Translations under genes and position numbers: made by a program
Source: Arthrobacter sp. SLBN-100
GTDB taxonomy: Bacteria; Actinomycetota; Actinomycetes; Actinomycetales; Micrococcaceae
Length of the DNA: 64,000 nt
Assembly (NCBI RefSeq): GCF_006715305.1
Contig: NZ_VFMY01000001.1
Span: 4,216,001-4,280,000 of the forward strand
Direction: 5' to 3'
The notes under the pieces: model-generated
Databases searched by the model: none
Seen by the model: only the letters and a program-made list of their open reading frames with translations
What the model was told of the DNA's origin: nothing
Part shown: piece after piece, positions 25,315 through 34,180 of the stretch
Numbering within the stretch: the stretch's first letter is position 1
Layout: each line of letters begins with the position of its first letter

Positions 25315-26640
25315 CTAGGACACCTTGCGCTTGCGGAGGAGGACCAGGAGTCCCGCCACCAGAAGCAGCAGGGCGAGCGGGACCAGCGAAGCATCCATGC
25401 CCGTGTTGGCCAGGCCGGTGCTGCCTTTTGCAGTCGGGCCCTGGTTAGCGGTGCTGCGCGCGCTGGTGTCGACGCCGATAGCGCCGCTCACTGCGGTGGA
25501 ACCTGCCGGTGCTGCCGAGAAGCCGCCGCTACCGGCCGTGTCAGCGTCAGTACCGTTGTCGCCGCCGGTGGTGCCGGTGTTGCTGCCGGGGGTGCCGGGA
25601 GTGCTCGTACCTGGAGTGGTGGTATCGGTGTCAACGGTGCCGGTGCCCCCGGTGTTGCCGTCACCCGGGTCAACCGTGCCGGGGTTTTCAGTGCCCGGCG
25701 TCTCGGTGCCCGGGTTCTCCGTGCCATTGCCGTCGCCGCTCAGGCCGAGGCCGAGGTCAATGCCCAGGTCGACGCCGGAGGTGAGTCCGTCGGTGGTGCC
25801 GTTGGTTGCATTGCTGCCGAGGTCCACAGCTATGTCTGCTGCGACGGCCAGGTCGGCCGCTGAGGTGTCGGTTGCGTCGGTGGCGGTGTTGCCGAGGCCG
25901 AGGTTAATCACGGCTGCTGCGGTGAGGTCGGGGCTGGTGGTTTGACCGGTCCCTGTGGCGGTGCCGAGGTCCACAGCTATGTCTGCTGCGACGGCCAGGT
26001 CGGCCGCTGAGGTGTCGGTTGCGTCGGTGGTGGTGTTGCCGAGGCCGAGGTTAATGACGGCTGCTGCGGTGAGGTCGGGGCTGGTGGTTTGACCGGTCCC
26101 TGTGGCGGTGCCCAGGTCCACAGCTATGTCTGCTGCGACGGCCTGGTCGGGCGCTGAGGTGTCGGTTGCGTCGGTGGTGGTGTTGCCGAGGCCGAGGTCA
26201 ACAAGGGCTGCTGCGGTGAGGTCGGGGCTGGTGGTTTGACCGGTCCCTGTGGCGGTGCCGAGGTCCACAGCTATGTCTGCTGCGACGGCCAGGTCGGCCG
26301 CTGAGGTGCCGGTTGCGTCGGTGGCGGTGTTGCCGAGGCCGAGGTCAACAAGGGCTGCTGCGGCGAGGTCGGGGCTGGTGGTTTCACCGGTCCCTGTCAC
26401 GGTGCCGAGGTTCACCGCAGCATCCACTACAGCGGCGACGGCCGTTGAATCGGACGGCGTTGGGTCCCCCAGCAGGCCCAACGACGCCGAATCAGCGGAC
26501 GCCGCCGCCGAGATGAGGGCGGATACGGATAGGTCCGATCCGCTGCTGGTGTCCGCGGCGTTTGCCGCGGTGCAGCCCAAGGCTAAAAGCCCGCCGGCAA
26601 AGAGGGTGCCGAGCAGCCCTCTGCGAAGGTTGGAACTCAT
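25315..26640 (-). CDS. Repeat-containing cell-surface protein with LAxTG sortase signal
   Basis: 441 residues. Signal peptide at 1-28 (MSSNLRRGLL, then a Leu/Ala core ending ANAAD). The middle holds about four repeats of 49 residues, built from ADIAVDLG, GTGQTTSPDL and LGLGNT blocks, very poor in aromatic and charged residues apart from Asp. A Gly/Thr/Pro-rich stalk (repeated PGTENPGTE-type units) follows. The end has LANTG, a hydrophobic helix and the basic tail RKRKVS: a class E (LAxTG) sortase anchor. ATG 26640 is preceded by AGGAGATATC. Binding role unknown. The neighbouring secreted gene has the same direction and similar composition. Confidence 0.82.
   Translation of the reverse strand: MSSNLRRGLLGTLFAGGLLALGCTAANAADTSSGSDLSVSALISAAASADSASLGLLGDPTPSDSTAVAAVVDAAVNLGTVTGTGETTSPDLAAAALVDLGLGNTATDATGTSAADLAVAADIAVDLGTATGTGQTTSPDLTAAALVDLGLGNTTTDATDTSAPDQAVAADIAVDLGTATGTGQTTSPDLTAAAVINLGLGNTTTDATDTSAADLAVAADIAVDLGTATGTGQTTSPDLTAAAVINLGLGNTATDATDTSAADLAVAADIAVDLGSNATNGTTDGLTSGVDLGIDLGLGLSGDGNGTENPGTETPGTENPGTVDPGDGNTGGTGTVDTDTTTPGTSTPGTPGSNTGTTGGDNGTDADTAGSGGFSAAPAGSTAVSGAIGVDTSARSTANQGPTAKGSTGLANTGMDASLVPLALLLLVAGLLVLLRKRKVS
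25821..26408. repeat. 147-bp tandem repeats inside the surface-protein gene
   Basis: Four head-to-tail units begin with GGTCCACAGCTATGTCTGC at 25821, 25968, 26115 and 26262, exactly 147 bp apart. The second and third are nearly identical over their length, and the fourth decays at its far side. The period is 49 codons, so gain or loss of units keeps the frame. Confidence 0.92.
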
Positions 26641-26727
26641 GGTGATATCTCCTGAAAAAGTTGAGTAGGGGTGCTTACCAGCAACCCGAATGGCCGCGTT
26701 CTGCCGCAAAAGGCAGAGGTGCCTCAA

Positions 26728-27663
26728 CTAGTCAGGAGAAGAACCGGGGTCGAATGACACCGGTGCAGGGGCATGCTCAGGGGACTCACCGGCGCAGACA
26801 GCACCGGAGAGGGGAAGGTCAAAGCTGAAGGAACTCAGGAATGCGGCCGAACCAGGCGAACCGCCAGAAGCCGCTCCACTTCCTGTGCCGGAGCCAGGGA
26901 CAGCGGGAGCATGGGCGGGCGACGGGTCCGCCGTGCTTGGCTGCTCATTGCCTAAGCCAGATGCGCTGGTGGCTGCCCAAAGGGCCGCAGAAGTTCCAGC
27001 GAGGGCTGCCGCACCATCAGGGAAAGTGGCGGTATCCGGGGCAGCAGCGAAGAATGATTCCGAAGGTTCCGGTATGTTCGCCAGTGCCGATTCCACGGCA
27101 GCGGAAGCCCCCGTGGGGACAGCGGCGGCAGCCGCAGGAACTTCCTCGTCGACCGCCGCGAGAGGCAGTTCGGGGAGCTCAACTGGCAGCGGTGCCCTGC
27201 CTGTCACCACATCGGAAACAGGTTGGAGGACGGGTTCGAGCACCGGAAGGGACTCGGCAACGGGTGGAACAACAGCTTCCACAACTGCTGCGGTTGCTCC
27301 ATCCGCAACGTAAGCGATCGGAGCAGCGACAGCCGTGATGGTATCGCCGGGAACCACCTGGTTCACCACCGGGACGACCGAAACGATGGTGTCAGCGATG
27401 CCAGAAGCTTGAGCCACAACGGGCTGAAGCAGGCCTGCAGCCGGCACGGCAGGAGGAGGTGGGGCAGGAACAGTCGGTGCGGGGCCGGCAAGCTTGTCTG
27501 TTACTGAGGACACCGAGCTGGTTACGCCGCCAAGCAGCGACGATGTGTCCGAAAGTGTGTCAGCAGAAGCTGCCGGAGTTGAAAAAGTCAGCCAGGTAAG
27601 GGTTGCAGCGCCCGCGAGGAGCACAGGCCGCAGGGCACGCCATGGAGAAACAGCGCCAGCCAT
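26728..27663 (-). CDS. Secreted Ala/Val/Pro-rich protein of unknown function
   Basis: 311 residues. N-terminal signal peptide (SPWRALRPVLLAGAATLTWLT, cleaved near AASAD). The mature part is low-complexity Ala/Val/Pro/Ser with recurring VPxV and PVxxPV patterns at 60-170, then a Ser/Gly-rich stretch. There is no LPxTG motif or second membrane helix, so it is probably released or held by its neighbour. ATG 27663 is used because GGGGGTGG lies 6 nt upstream; an in-frame GTG at 27672 is possible. Gene order and composition suggest it functions with the sortase-anchored protein downstream. Confidence 0.65.
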   Translation of the reverse strand: MAGAVSPWRALRPVLLAGAATLTWLTFSTPAASADTLSDTSSLLGGVTSSVSSVTDKLAGPAPTVPAPPPPAVPAAGLLQPVVAQASGIADTIVSVVPVVNQVVPGDTITAVAAPIAYVADGATAAVVEAVVPPVAESLPVLEPVLQPVSDVVTGRAPLPVELPELPLAAVDEEVPAAAAAVPTGASAAVESALANIPEPSESFFAAAPDTATFPDGAAALAGTSAALWAATSASGLGNEQPSTADPSPAHAPAVPGSGTGSGAASGGSPGSAAFLSSFSFDLPLSGAVCAGESPEHAPAPVSFDPGSSPD

Positions 27664-27833
27664 GCGTACCACCCCCAGTACCGTTGATTCGACAATGCTT
27701 ACAGCGTAAGACTGGATGTTGCGGGAAGTCTAGGGCCTTCTAAAACAAATCGACAAAAGCGGAAACTTTTGTGCCGGGCGCATGACAAGACGCTTTTTGA
27801 AAGTCATTACATTGACCGCGGCGATGGGGGCTT

Positions 27834-28904
27834 TTAGTGGCTGTCGTTGGGATAACTGACTCCCAGCTGCGCCCGCACCCCGTCGAAGAGTCGCATCGTT
27901 TTCAAAGAGTCCTCCAGCGGCATCACCGGGCTCTCCGTGAGGCCCTGCTGGATACACCGTGTCACCTCACGGAGCTCATAGGTGTATCCGCGGCCCACAA
28001 CATCGAAGGACTCAACACGTCGTTCGTCCCATCCAAACGCGACAACCAGTTCACGTGGATTATTGATAGAGCCGATGCTCTGCAGGAAGCCTTTGCTGCC
28101 GGCAACGCTGGCCGTACGTGGACCGTGCGCGAGCAAGGAGGACGTCAGTTGGGCCTGGGCACCGTGGTTGTACCCGAGCGTCATGGCATTCTGCGCGTCG
28201 ACACCGTCGTCATTTACAAACCCCGTGGCGCTGACCGTTTGCGGGAATCCGAGGGTGCCCAGTGCCCACAGCAGCGGGTAGACCGAAAGATCCAACAGGG
28301 CGCCGCCGCCATCCTGCCGGGCCCAAAGCCTGGCGGTCGGTGCATACGGAGCCGGAAAACCGAGATCGGCGGTGACCCAGTGGACGTCACCGATCTCGCC
28401 GGAAGCAGCAATCTCGAAGGCTCGTTGCATGCTGGGCAGGAAACGGCTCCAGACTGCCTCCATCAGGAACAGTTTCCGGCTCCGGGCCAGGTCGATCAGC
28501 TCGGCTGCTTCCCGGGCGTTGATGGTGAAGGCCTTCTCGCAGAGAACATGTTTGCCCGCGTTGAGGGCCGCGAGCACTATCTCATGGTGCTGCGCGTGGG
28601 GCGTGGCCACATAGACAACGTCCACCGCGTCATCGGCGAGCAGCCGCTGGTAGCCGGCTACTCCGCCGTCGTCTCCGTAGGCCTTGGCGAAGTCGTAGGC
28701 CACGGCAAAGGCGTCCGCAGTTTCCTGCCCGCGCGAGCTGACGGCATAAAGCTCGGCGTCGACCAGTAGGGCCAGGTCCTGGGACACCGAGCGGGCGATT
28801 CCTCCGGTAGCGATGACTCCCCACCGAAGGGGAGCTCCGGTGGCGGAGTGGGGATCCTGGTCGGATTGGCTGGACAACCACGGCTTGGCGATAGGCGCAC
28901 TCAT
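27834..28904 (-). CDS. Gfo/Idh/MocA-family oxidoreductase
   Basis: 356 residues. N-terminal Rossmann domain with RWGVIATGGIARSVSQDL (GxGxxA-like nucleotide loop), the DVVYVATPHAQHHEIVLAALNAGKHVLCEKAF block (the CEKxF lysine that contacts nicotinamide and substrate), then the C-terminal alpha/beta domain with YPLLWALGTLGFP. Closest in style to trans-dihydrodiol/sugar dehydrogenases. The substrate is probably a sugar or polyol. The start is ATG 28904 with GAGAGG about 9 nt upstream; an in-frame ATG at 28913 is less well placed. No linked pathway genes. Confidence 0.83.
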   Translation of the reverse strand: MSAPIAKPWLSSQSDQDPHSATGAPLRWGVIATGGIARSVSQDLALLVDAELYAVSSRGQETADAFAVAYDFAKAYGDDGGVAGYQRLLADDAVDVVYVATPHAQHHEIVLAALNAGKHVLCEKAFTINAREAAELIDLARSRKLFLMEAVWSRFLPSMQRAFEIAASGEIGDVHWVTADLGFPAPYAPTARLWARQDGGGALLDLSVYPLLWALGTLGFPQTVSATGFVNDDGVDAQNAMTLGYNHGAQAQLTSSLLAHGPRTASVAGSKGFLQSIGSINNPRELVVAFGWDERRVESFDVVGRGYTYELREVTRCIQQGLTESPVMPLEDSLKTMRLFDGVRAQLGVSYPNDSH

Positions 28905-28951
28905 GGTGACCATCCTCTCACCGGGATGCGGGAGTGCCGGGTATTACTCGC

Positions 28952-29047
28952 GGGAAGTGATAGAGGGTCGAAGGAAACAGGACGAAAACTGATGGAGGGT
29001 TGAAGGAAACCGGACGGGAAGTGATGGAGGGTTGAAGTGAGGGAGGA
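28952..29047. repeat. Three 32-bp intergenic tandem repeats
   Basis: Units 28952-28983, 28984-29015 and 29016-29047 share a core GTGATGGAGGGTTGAAGG with a few substitutions. They lie between the oxidoreductase promoter region and the end of the ABC exporter operon. There are no unique spacers, so this is not a CRISPR array. Confidence 0.8.
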
Positions 29048-29118
29048 TGGGGGAGGGCCGCACTGGCGGGCCCTCCCCCAACCGGTCAATTCTTAGGTGT
29101 CCGCTCGTGCGTCTCCGG

Positions 29119-29823
29119 CTAGGCCGAGGCGGCCGCCACACGGCTGCGCACCGGTTCCTCCGTCAGCTTGCCCTGCTGCAGGCGGAAGCGGCGGTCCGTC
29201 TTGTTGGCAAGGGCGCGGTCGTGCGTGACCACGAGGATGGTGGTGTTGTGGTCCCGGCTGAGCGAGCTGAGGAGCTCGATGATGTGGTCACCGGTCTGCT
29301 CGTCGAGGTTTCCCGTTGGTTCGTCCGCGAGGATCAGCTTGGGGGCGTTGCCGAGAGCCCGGGCGATGGCAACCCGCTGCTGCTCACCGCCGGAAAGCCT
29401 GTTGATGCGCCGGTCATGCTTCTCCGGATCCAGCTGGACCTGCTCCAGCAGCTCTTTGGCGCGCTGCATCCGGGCGGCCTTGCGCATTCCGGCAAACTCC
29501 ATGGGCAGCATCACGTTGTCCACTGCCGAGAGGTTGGGGATCAGGTTGAACTGCTGGAAGACAAAGCCGATGTCCCGCCGGCGGTATTCGGTCAGCTTCC
29601 CGTCGGGCATGCTGGCAAGGCTCACGCCGTTGACGACGACGTCACCGCTGGTGGGCTTGTCCAGGGCGCCCAGGAGCGACAACAGGGTGCTCTTTCCACT
29701 GCCGCTCTTACCGACGATGGAGGCGAGGGTTCCCTGCTCCAGCTCGAAGCTGACGTCGTTGACGGGTTTAGTGGTGCGGTCACCGGAGTTGAAGGTGCGG
29801 ACCAGGTTCTTGACTTCAATCAT
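29119..29823 (-). CDS. MacB/LolD-type ABC transporter ATP-binding protein
   Basis: 234 residues, one nucleotide-binding domain: Walker A GKSGSGKST, Q-loop FVFQQFNLIPNLS (family-typical), signature LSGGEQQRVAIARAL, Walker B LILADEPTGNLD and the switch HDRAL. It pairs with the FtsX-like permease whose stop codon is 2 bp upstream of this ATG. Such pairs drive mechanotransmission or export rather than import. The last gene of a two-gene operon. Confidence 0.9.
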   Translation of the reverse strand: MIEVKNLVRTFNSGDRTTKPVNDVSFELEQGTLASIVGKSGSGKSTLLSLLGALDKPTSGDVVVNGVSLASMPDGKLTEYRRRDIGFVFQQFNLIPNLSAVDNVMLPMEFAGMRKAARMQRAKELLEQVQLDPEKHDRRINRLSGGEQQRVAIARALGNAPKLILADEPTGNLDEQTGDHIIELLSSLSRDHNTTILVVTHDRALANKTDRRFRLQQGKLTEEPVRSRVAAASA

Positions 29824-29825
29824 GG

Positions 29826-31295
29826 CTATTCTCCTCGCAGGACTTCGATGGGACGGATGCGTGCCGTGAGCAGCGCCGGGACAAGCGCGCCGATGATGGC
29901 GACGCCGAAGACAGCGCCGATGCCCGCGACGATAACGCCGGGGGATGCACTGGCCGTGACGGAGGTCATCAGCTGCGCTGCCCCGCCGAATGGTCCTCCC
30001 TGGCCGCCGGGGAACCCAGCGCCGCCCGGCATGCCGGCACCTCCGGCAGCCCCGGCCATGGCGGCCCCGCGGCCGGTGGTGGGAGCCGCCGTCGTGCTGG
30101 TGCTGTTGGTGCTGATCAGCGCCGAAGCGATCCCGCCGCTGGCGAAGGAAGCGATGGCGGCGCCCGCGGCACTCCCCAGGGCCGCCAAGACCAGGGCTTC
30201 AAGGACAAACTGCAGACCGATGGTGCGGTTGGGTGCGCCGATGGCTTTCAGTACACCGATTTCCCGGCGGCGTTCGCGGACCAGCATTACCATGATCAGG
30301 AGGATGATCAGGCCGGCGGTACCGAGGGCTGCGATGAAGGCGATGAAGGAGATGTTCTTGACGCTGCCCAGCGATCTCAGCGCGGTTTCCAGGTTCTGCC
30401 CCTGGGTGACATCGGCCTTGTTGGTACCAAGTGCCGCCTCCAGGGCAGTCTTGGCGGAGGCGACGTTCTCCAGCGAGTCCACGGTAACGATCATGCTGGC
30501 GAGCTCGCCCGGAAGTCCGGCGAGGGCCTGGGCTGTGGGGAGCGTGACGTAGACGGCGTTGTTGCCGAAGGTGGTGCCGGCGTCGAACAGCCCGGCCACG
30601 GTGTAGGTCTGGCCATTGACGGTGAAGGTGGACCCCACCTTGAGGTTGTTTTTCTCGGCGAGCGTGGTTCCGAGCAGGGCGCTGGTGGACTCGGCGGTGT
30701 AGTCACCAAGCCCAGTGCCTTCGGTGATGCTCAGTGCCTTGCCGGCGGTGTCCACCTCAGCGCCGGTCCCGGTCGCGGTGATCGGCAGCGACCGGACGGG
30801 CTGGGTGGTGGTCCCGGTGGTTCCGGTGGTGGTGCCGTTCGCGGTCTGGTTGCGTCCGCCCAGCGTTCCGGCGTCGATGGCGGCGGTGAGGCTGGTGGTG
30901 AGGGTGGCCGAGAGCTGGCCGCCGGGACCGCCCTGGCCGCCGCCCGCACCTGCTCCAGCTCCGGAGGCGGCCTGGGCGGCAGCTTCGGTGGCGTTGCGGA
31001 GGCGGAGGGTCTGGGCCCCGACGACGGCACTGACGTTGGGAACGGCCGCGGCAGTTGCTGCCTGCTCGGCTGTGAGAGGTTCGCCGCCGCCTTCAAAGCC
31101 CTGTGCGCCGGCGGGGTTGACGGTCAGGACGGTCCCCACGGAGGCGTTGAGTTCCTGGACTTTGGCTGCGACAGCCTGGTTGGCCACCAGCATGGCCAAA
31201 GCCAGGCCGATCGCAACAGCCAGCACGGCAACCACCGCTGCCGTGCGGACTTTGTTTCTGAAGGCATTGCCTACACTGCGGGCAAGGACGCTCAC
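29826..31295 (-). CDS. MacB/FtsX-type ABC transporter permease
   Basis: 489 residues. An N-terminal helix (AAVVAVLAVAIGLALAMLVANQA) is followed by a large extracytoplasmic domain (about 45-325) rich in Thr/Gly with runs such as NGTTTGTTGTTTQ, then three C-terminal helices with the FtsX signature MVLVRERRREIGVLKAIGAPNRTI. An unusual Gly/Met/Pro-rich loop (GGAGMPGGAGFPGGQGGPFGG) separates helices 3 and 4. The C-terminus LTARIRPIEVLRGE is typical. The start is GTG 31295 behind AGGAG; the longer frame to 31346 has no better site. Confidence 0.87.
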   Translation of the reverse strand: MSVLARSVGNAFRNKVRTAAVVAVLAVAIGLALAMLVANQAVAAKVQELNASVGTVLTVNPAGAQGFEGGGEPLTAEQAATAAAVPNVSAVVGAQTLRLRNATEAAAQAASGAGAGAGGGQGGPGGQLSATLTTSLTAAIDAGTLGGRNQTANGTTTGTTGTTTQPVRSLPITATGTGAEVDTAGKALSITEGTGLGDYTAESTSALLGTTLAEKNNLKVGSTFTVNGQTYTVAGLFDAGTTFGNNAVYVTLPTAQALAGLPGELASMIVTVDSLENVASAKTALEAALGTNKADVTQGQNLETALRSLGSVKNISFIAFIAALGTAGLIILLIMVMLVRERRREIGVLKAIGAPNRTIGLQFVLEALVLAALGSAAGAAIASFASGGIASALISTNSTSTTAAPTTGRGAAMAGAAGGAGMPGGAGFPGGQGGPFGGAAQLMTSVTASASPGVIVAGIGAVFGVAIIGALVPALLTARIRPIEVLRGE

Positions 31296-31670
31296 GTTAC
31301 TCCTGTGGTTCCGGTGCCGGCCCTGGAAGGCTAGCTTCGGGTCCACTCTTGTGCGGCCTCCTGTGCAGGCAGCGGTGCGAAGCTGTGTTTGAGCTGTGAA
31401 GGGTCAACGGGCACGAAAAAAACCCGGTCCCCGTGATGAACTTTGCCGAGGAGAAACCGCGAAGGGCGGGCTCACAAGGCGGGTTCTAGCAACGACCGTG
31501 TCGTCTTTAACGGAGGAAACTGCCGGATCGGCCCGGGAGCAGAAAGCACGGCCAGTGCCCGCATCATCCAACGGCGACTGCCTGACCGCGTGAATTCTAC
31601 GACCCAAAGGAAGTCGATACTGGTGAGGCCACCCCCACCCCGGTCGGGAATCCAGGACTACAGTGGATGC
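31296..31670. other. Intergenic region, no gene seen
   Basis: 375 bp between the divergent exporter permease and AAA+ ATPase genes. Short open frames on both strands lack ribosome binding sites and family resemblance. The only visible element is the -10-like box TACAGT at 31659-31664 of the ATPase gene. A weak imperfect hairpin surrounds the A-run near 31417. Confidence 0.45.
31659..31664 (+). promoter_or_regulatory. -10 box TACAGT, leaderless start of the AAA+ gene
   Basis: TACAGT ends 6 nt before ATG 31671, placing the transcription start at the A of ATG. There is no Shine-Dalgarno. Same geometry as the TetR gene (TACAGT, 6 nt, ATG). Confidence 0.55.
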
Positions 31671-32705
31671 ATGGCTGCCAGCCGCAATCCGCTCGATGAC
31701 CTGCGCGAAATGATCGGCCATATGGCCGATCAGCTCAAGCTGCCCGGCTCGGAGCGCGTCGACGATCTGGTCGGCGACCTCATCGGTGCGAGGCCCGGGC
31801 CGGCCCGGCCCCTGTCCGAGGTGCAGGCCGAGCTCGACGCGCTGGTCGGACTCGAGACCGTGAAGGAACAGGTGCGGGCCCTCGTCGCACTGCTCCAGGT
31901 CCAGGCCCGCCGTAAGACGCACGGCCTGCCGGAGGTGGCCACATCACAGCATCTGGTGTTCCTCGGAAACCCGGGCACGGGCAAGACCACCGTGGCGCGG
32001 CTCCTGGCCGAGATGTACCGCGCGGTCGGTCTGCTGCAGAAAGGCCACCTGGTCGAGGTCGACCGTTCGGGCCTGGTGGGGCAGTACGTCGGCGCGACCG
32101 CCATCAAGACGGACCGGGTGATCCGGCGTGCGCTGGACGGCGTCCTGTTCATCGACGAGGCCTACGCGCTGGCCCCGGAGGACGGCCGGATGGACTTCGG
32201 CCCCGAGGCGATCGAGGTCCTGCTCAAGCGGATGGAGGACCACCGCCACCGCCTGGTCGTGATCGTGGCCGGGTACCCGCGGCTGATGGAGTCCTTCTTG
32301 CTCTCGAACCCCGGACTGCGCTCCCGGTTCGCCCGCGAGATCACGTTCCCCGACTACTCTGTCGACGCACTCCAGACGATCTTCCACCAGATGCTGGCCC
32401 AGCACGAGTACACGCTGGAGCCGGGTGCGGACCAGATGCTGCGCCGCATCCTCACCGGGCTCCATGCGGGCGAGGACTCCGGCAACGCACGGTTCGCCCG
32501 CACGCTGTTCGAGCAGGCGCTCAACCGCCAGGCGCTGCGGCTGTCGCTCGACGAGGAACAAAGTCTCGACGCGCTCGATCGTGAGGCCGTCATGACGCTC
32601 ACCGCGGACGACATCGCCGAGGCAGCGCTGGCCTTGGGCGAGGAGCCGGAGCCGGAACCGACGCCGGAACCGGAGCAGCCACGCTGGTGGCGCTGGCTGG
32701 CCTGA
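31671..32705 (+). CDS. CbxX/CfxQ (SpoVK-like) AAA+ ATPase
   Basis: 344 residues. After an N-terminal helical region (1-60) comes an AAA+ domain: VGLETVKEQVRALV, Walker A LGNPGTGKTTVARLL, pore-like GLVGQYVGATA, Walker B GVLFIDEAYALAP, sensor 1 VVIVAGYP, arginine finger region NPGLRSRFAREITFPDY. A Glu/Pro-rich tail ends in WWRWLA. Relatives are rubisco activase CbxX, SpoVK and the EccA ATPase domain, but no rubisco, sporulation or type VII genes are nearby. The frame is open upstream to 31443, but similarity and the promoter box favour ATG 31671. Codon choice is more CTC/TCG-rich than its neighbours, hinting at transfer. Confidence 0.82.
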   Translation: MAASRNPLDDLREMIGHMADQLKLPGSERVDDLVGDLIGARPGPARPLSEVQAELDALVGLETVKEQVRALVALLQVQARRKTHGLPEVATSQHLVFLGNPGTGKTTVARLLAEMYRAVGLLQKGHLVEVDRSGLVGQYVGATAIKTDRVIRRALDGVLFIDEAYALAPEDGRMDFGPEAIEVLLKRMEDHRHRLVVIVAGYPRLMESFLLSNPGLRSRFAREITFPDYSVDALQTIFHQMLAQHEYTLEPGADQMLRRILTGLHAGEDSGNARFARTLFEQALNRQALRLSLDEEQSLDALDREAVMTLTADDIAEAALALGEEPEPEPTPEPEQPRWWRWLA

Positions 32706-32730
32706 CCGGATCTGCGCGGCTGTCAGGCGA

Positions 32731-32904
32731 ATGCCCGTCCTGCCCCCCGAGCGGGAAAAGCATAACTATTCCACTGCCGCGCAACTGGAGGACAGCTTTC
32801 CTGCCCACCCAAGCCTGCTCGCTACCGCCATGGACCTGAATAAAATAGCCGAACCCGGCAGCCCGAACGATGCCGCACAATGGATGCAGGTCAGCGACAC
32901 ATAG
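32731..32904 (+). CDS. Possible 57-aa ORF or gene remnant
   Basis: An ATG frame of 57 codons without a clear ribosome binding site. The peptide (starts MPVLPPEREKHNYS, contains TAMDLNKIAEPG and ends AAQWMQVSDT) has a plausible amino-acid mix for a real protein but I do not recognise it. It lies in the 272-bp gap between the AAA+ and MFS genes, in an accessory-looking stretch, so it may be the tail of a lost gene. Confidence 0.25.
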   Translation: MPVLPPEREKHNYSTAAQLEDSFPAHPSLLATAMDLNKIAEPGSPNDAAQWMQVSDT

Positions 32905-32977
32905 CGGCAACAGACCACGCCAAAAAGCTCTAAAGTCCACGTTGGAGTCCAAAGTTGGGTCGTTTCACGAACGGCCG

Positions 32978-34153
32978 TTATGCGCCGATCCGCTTGTGCC
33001 TCGCGTCGGGCCGTGGTGCTGCAGGAGGGCGATGTGTCCGGCCGCAGTTCATCGCCGGCAGCACTGCCAGGATTCCGAGTATCCCGGCAACGGTGAAGGC
33101 CAAAGCCGGAGAATCGGAGGTGAACAGAACTCCCAGTGTTGCCGAGCCAACCGCCTGACCTATGGCGAGGGCGATGAACAACGCCGCTGTGCCTTCAGCC
33201 GCGCGATGAGGAACCAGGCGGACGGCCCAAATGATGAGAACACCGCACAATGCGGTGTAGCTGGCCGCGAACAGCGCCACCGAGATATAGGCGGCGAAGG
33301 GTGCACCCGGTACCGCACCCAGGACTATGGTCGCGCCCGCCATGGTCAGCGAGGTCAGGATCCAAGCCGTACGCAGGCTCCATACCTCAACGATCTTCGC
33401 GGCGCTGGCGCCGAGCACGCCAAAGGCTCCCAGGACCATCCAGGCAACGATGGAGTAGAACTCCTCACCCGCACGGGAAGCGTCCATGACCGTGCGGCCG
33501 AAAGTCCAGATCGCAACACTGGAGGCCCCGGCCAGAGCCGCCGCGGCGATGGGCCGGGCCAGCGGAGCGAGGTCACGGGCCCGCACCCGTGGCGGCGGCT
33601 CAGCGGCCCGATCCCGGTGGGAAGACTGATCGGTACGGAGGGTGGCGACGGCAGCGATGGACACCAGGGCTGCGATGGCGACCCAGCCCAAGCGCCATTG
33701 ATTCATTGTGAGGAGCATGAGGATGCCCGCGACGACGATGCCTGCTCCGGTGCCGGCATTGACAATAGTCTGCGCGTTTTCCTGGCGTGCCGGGGCAATG
33801 TTGCGTTCGATGAGCGCGACCAGGCCGGGGGTCGCGAATCCGGCGCCGGCACCGGCCAAGACGACACTCATCGCGAGGACGACGACATTAGGCGCAGCCG
33901 CGACACCCACTGATCCCAGGGCAGCCGTCGCCCCCGCGCACATCACGACCAGGCTAGGGCGGGCAGCAAGGCGCGAAGCGAGAACTGCCGCGAAACAGAA
34001 AGAGAGGAAGCTCCCGGCCTGGATGAACCCGGCAATGGCCGAGTCCATCTGGAAGGTCTCGGTGAACCGGGGCAGGAAAAGCCCGTAACCGAAGCGTGCC
34101 AGCCCGTAGGTCGCCGCGATCAATGCCATGCCGCTGACCACCAAAGCCCGCAC
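32978..34153 (-). CDS. MFS efflux-type transporter
   Basis: 391 residues, 12 predicted helices, inner membrane. Helix 1 has the YGLARFGYGLFLPRF signature seen in YbfB/YjiJ-like MFS proteins, loop 2-3 reads LASRLAARPSLV, and helix 5 has NAGTGAGIVVAG (motif C-like, typical of exporters). The C-terminus is cytoplasmic and basic. The start is GTG 34153 behind AGGAGG. It is divergent from a TetR gene with two palindromes between them, the usual layout of a repressor-controlled efflux pump. The substrate is unknown. Confidence 0.83.
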   Translation of the reverse strand: MRALVVSGMALIAATYGLARFGYGLFLPRFTETFQMDSAIAGFIQAGSFLSFCFAAVLASRLAARPSLVVMCAGATAALGSVGVAAAPNVVVLAMSVVLAGAGAGFATPGLVALIERNIAPARQENAQTIVNAGTGAGIVVAGILMLLTMNQWRLGWVAIAALVSIAAVATLRTDQSSHRDRAAEPPPRVRARDLAPLARPIAAAALAGASSVAIWTFGRTVMDASRAGEEFYSIVAWMVLGAFGVLGASAAKIVEVWSLRTAWILTSLTMAGATIVLGAVPGAPFAAYISVALFAASYTALCGVLIIWAVRLVPHRAAEGTAALFIALAIGQAVGSATLGVLFTSDSPALAFTVAGILGILAVLPAMNCGRTHRPPAAPRPDARHKRIGA

Positions 34154-34180
34154 CGTATCCTCCTGGAACCATCAAAGTAG

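Noticed and set aside
25183..25863. 226-codon plus-strand frame antisense to the repeat surface protein
   Set aside because: Its repeats only mirror those of the minus-strand gene, which has a signal peptide, ribosome binding site and sortase anchor.
31671..32705. EccA of a type VII (ESX) secretion system
   Set aside because: It lacks the EccA TPR N-terminal region, and no EsxA/B, EccB-E or mycosin genes are in the window.
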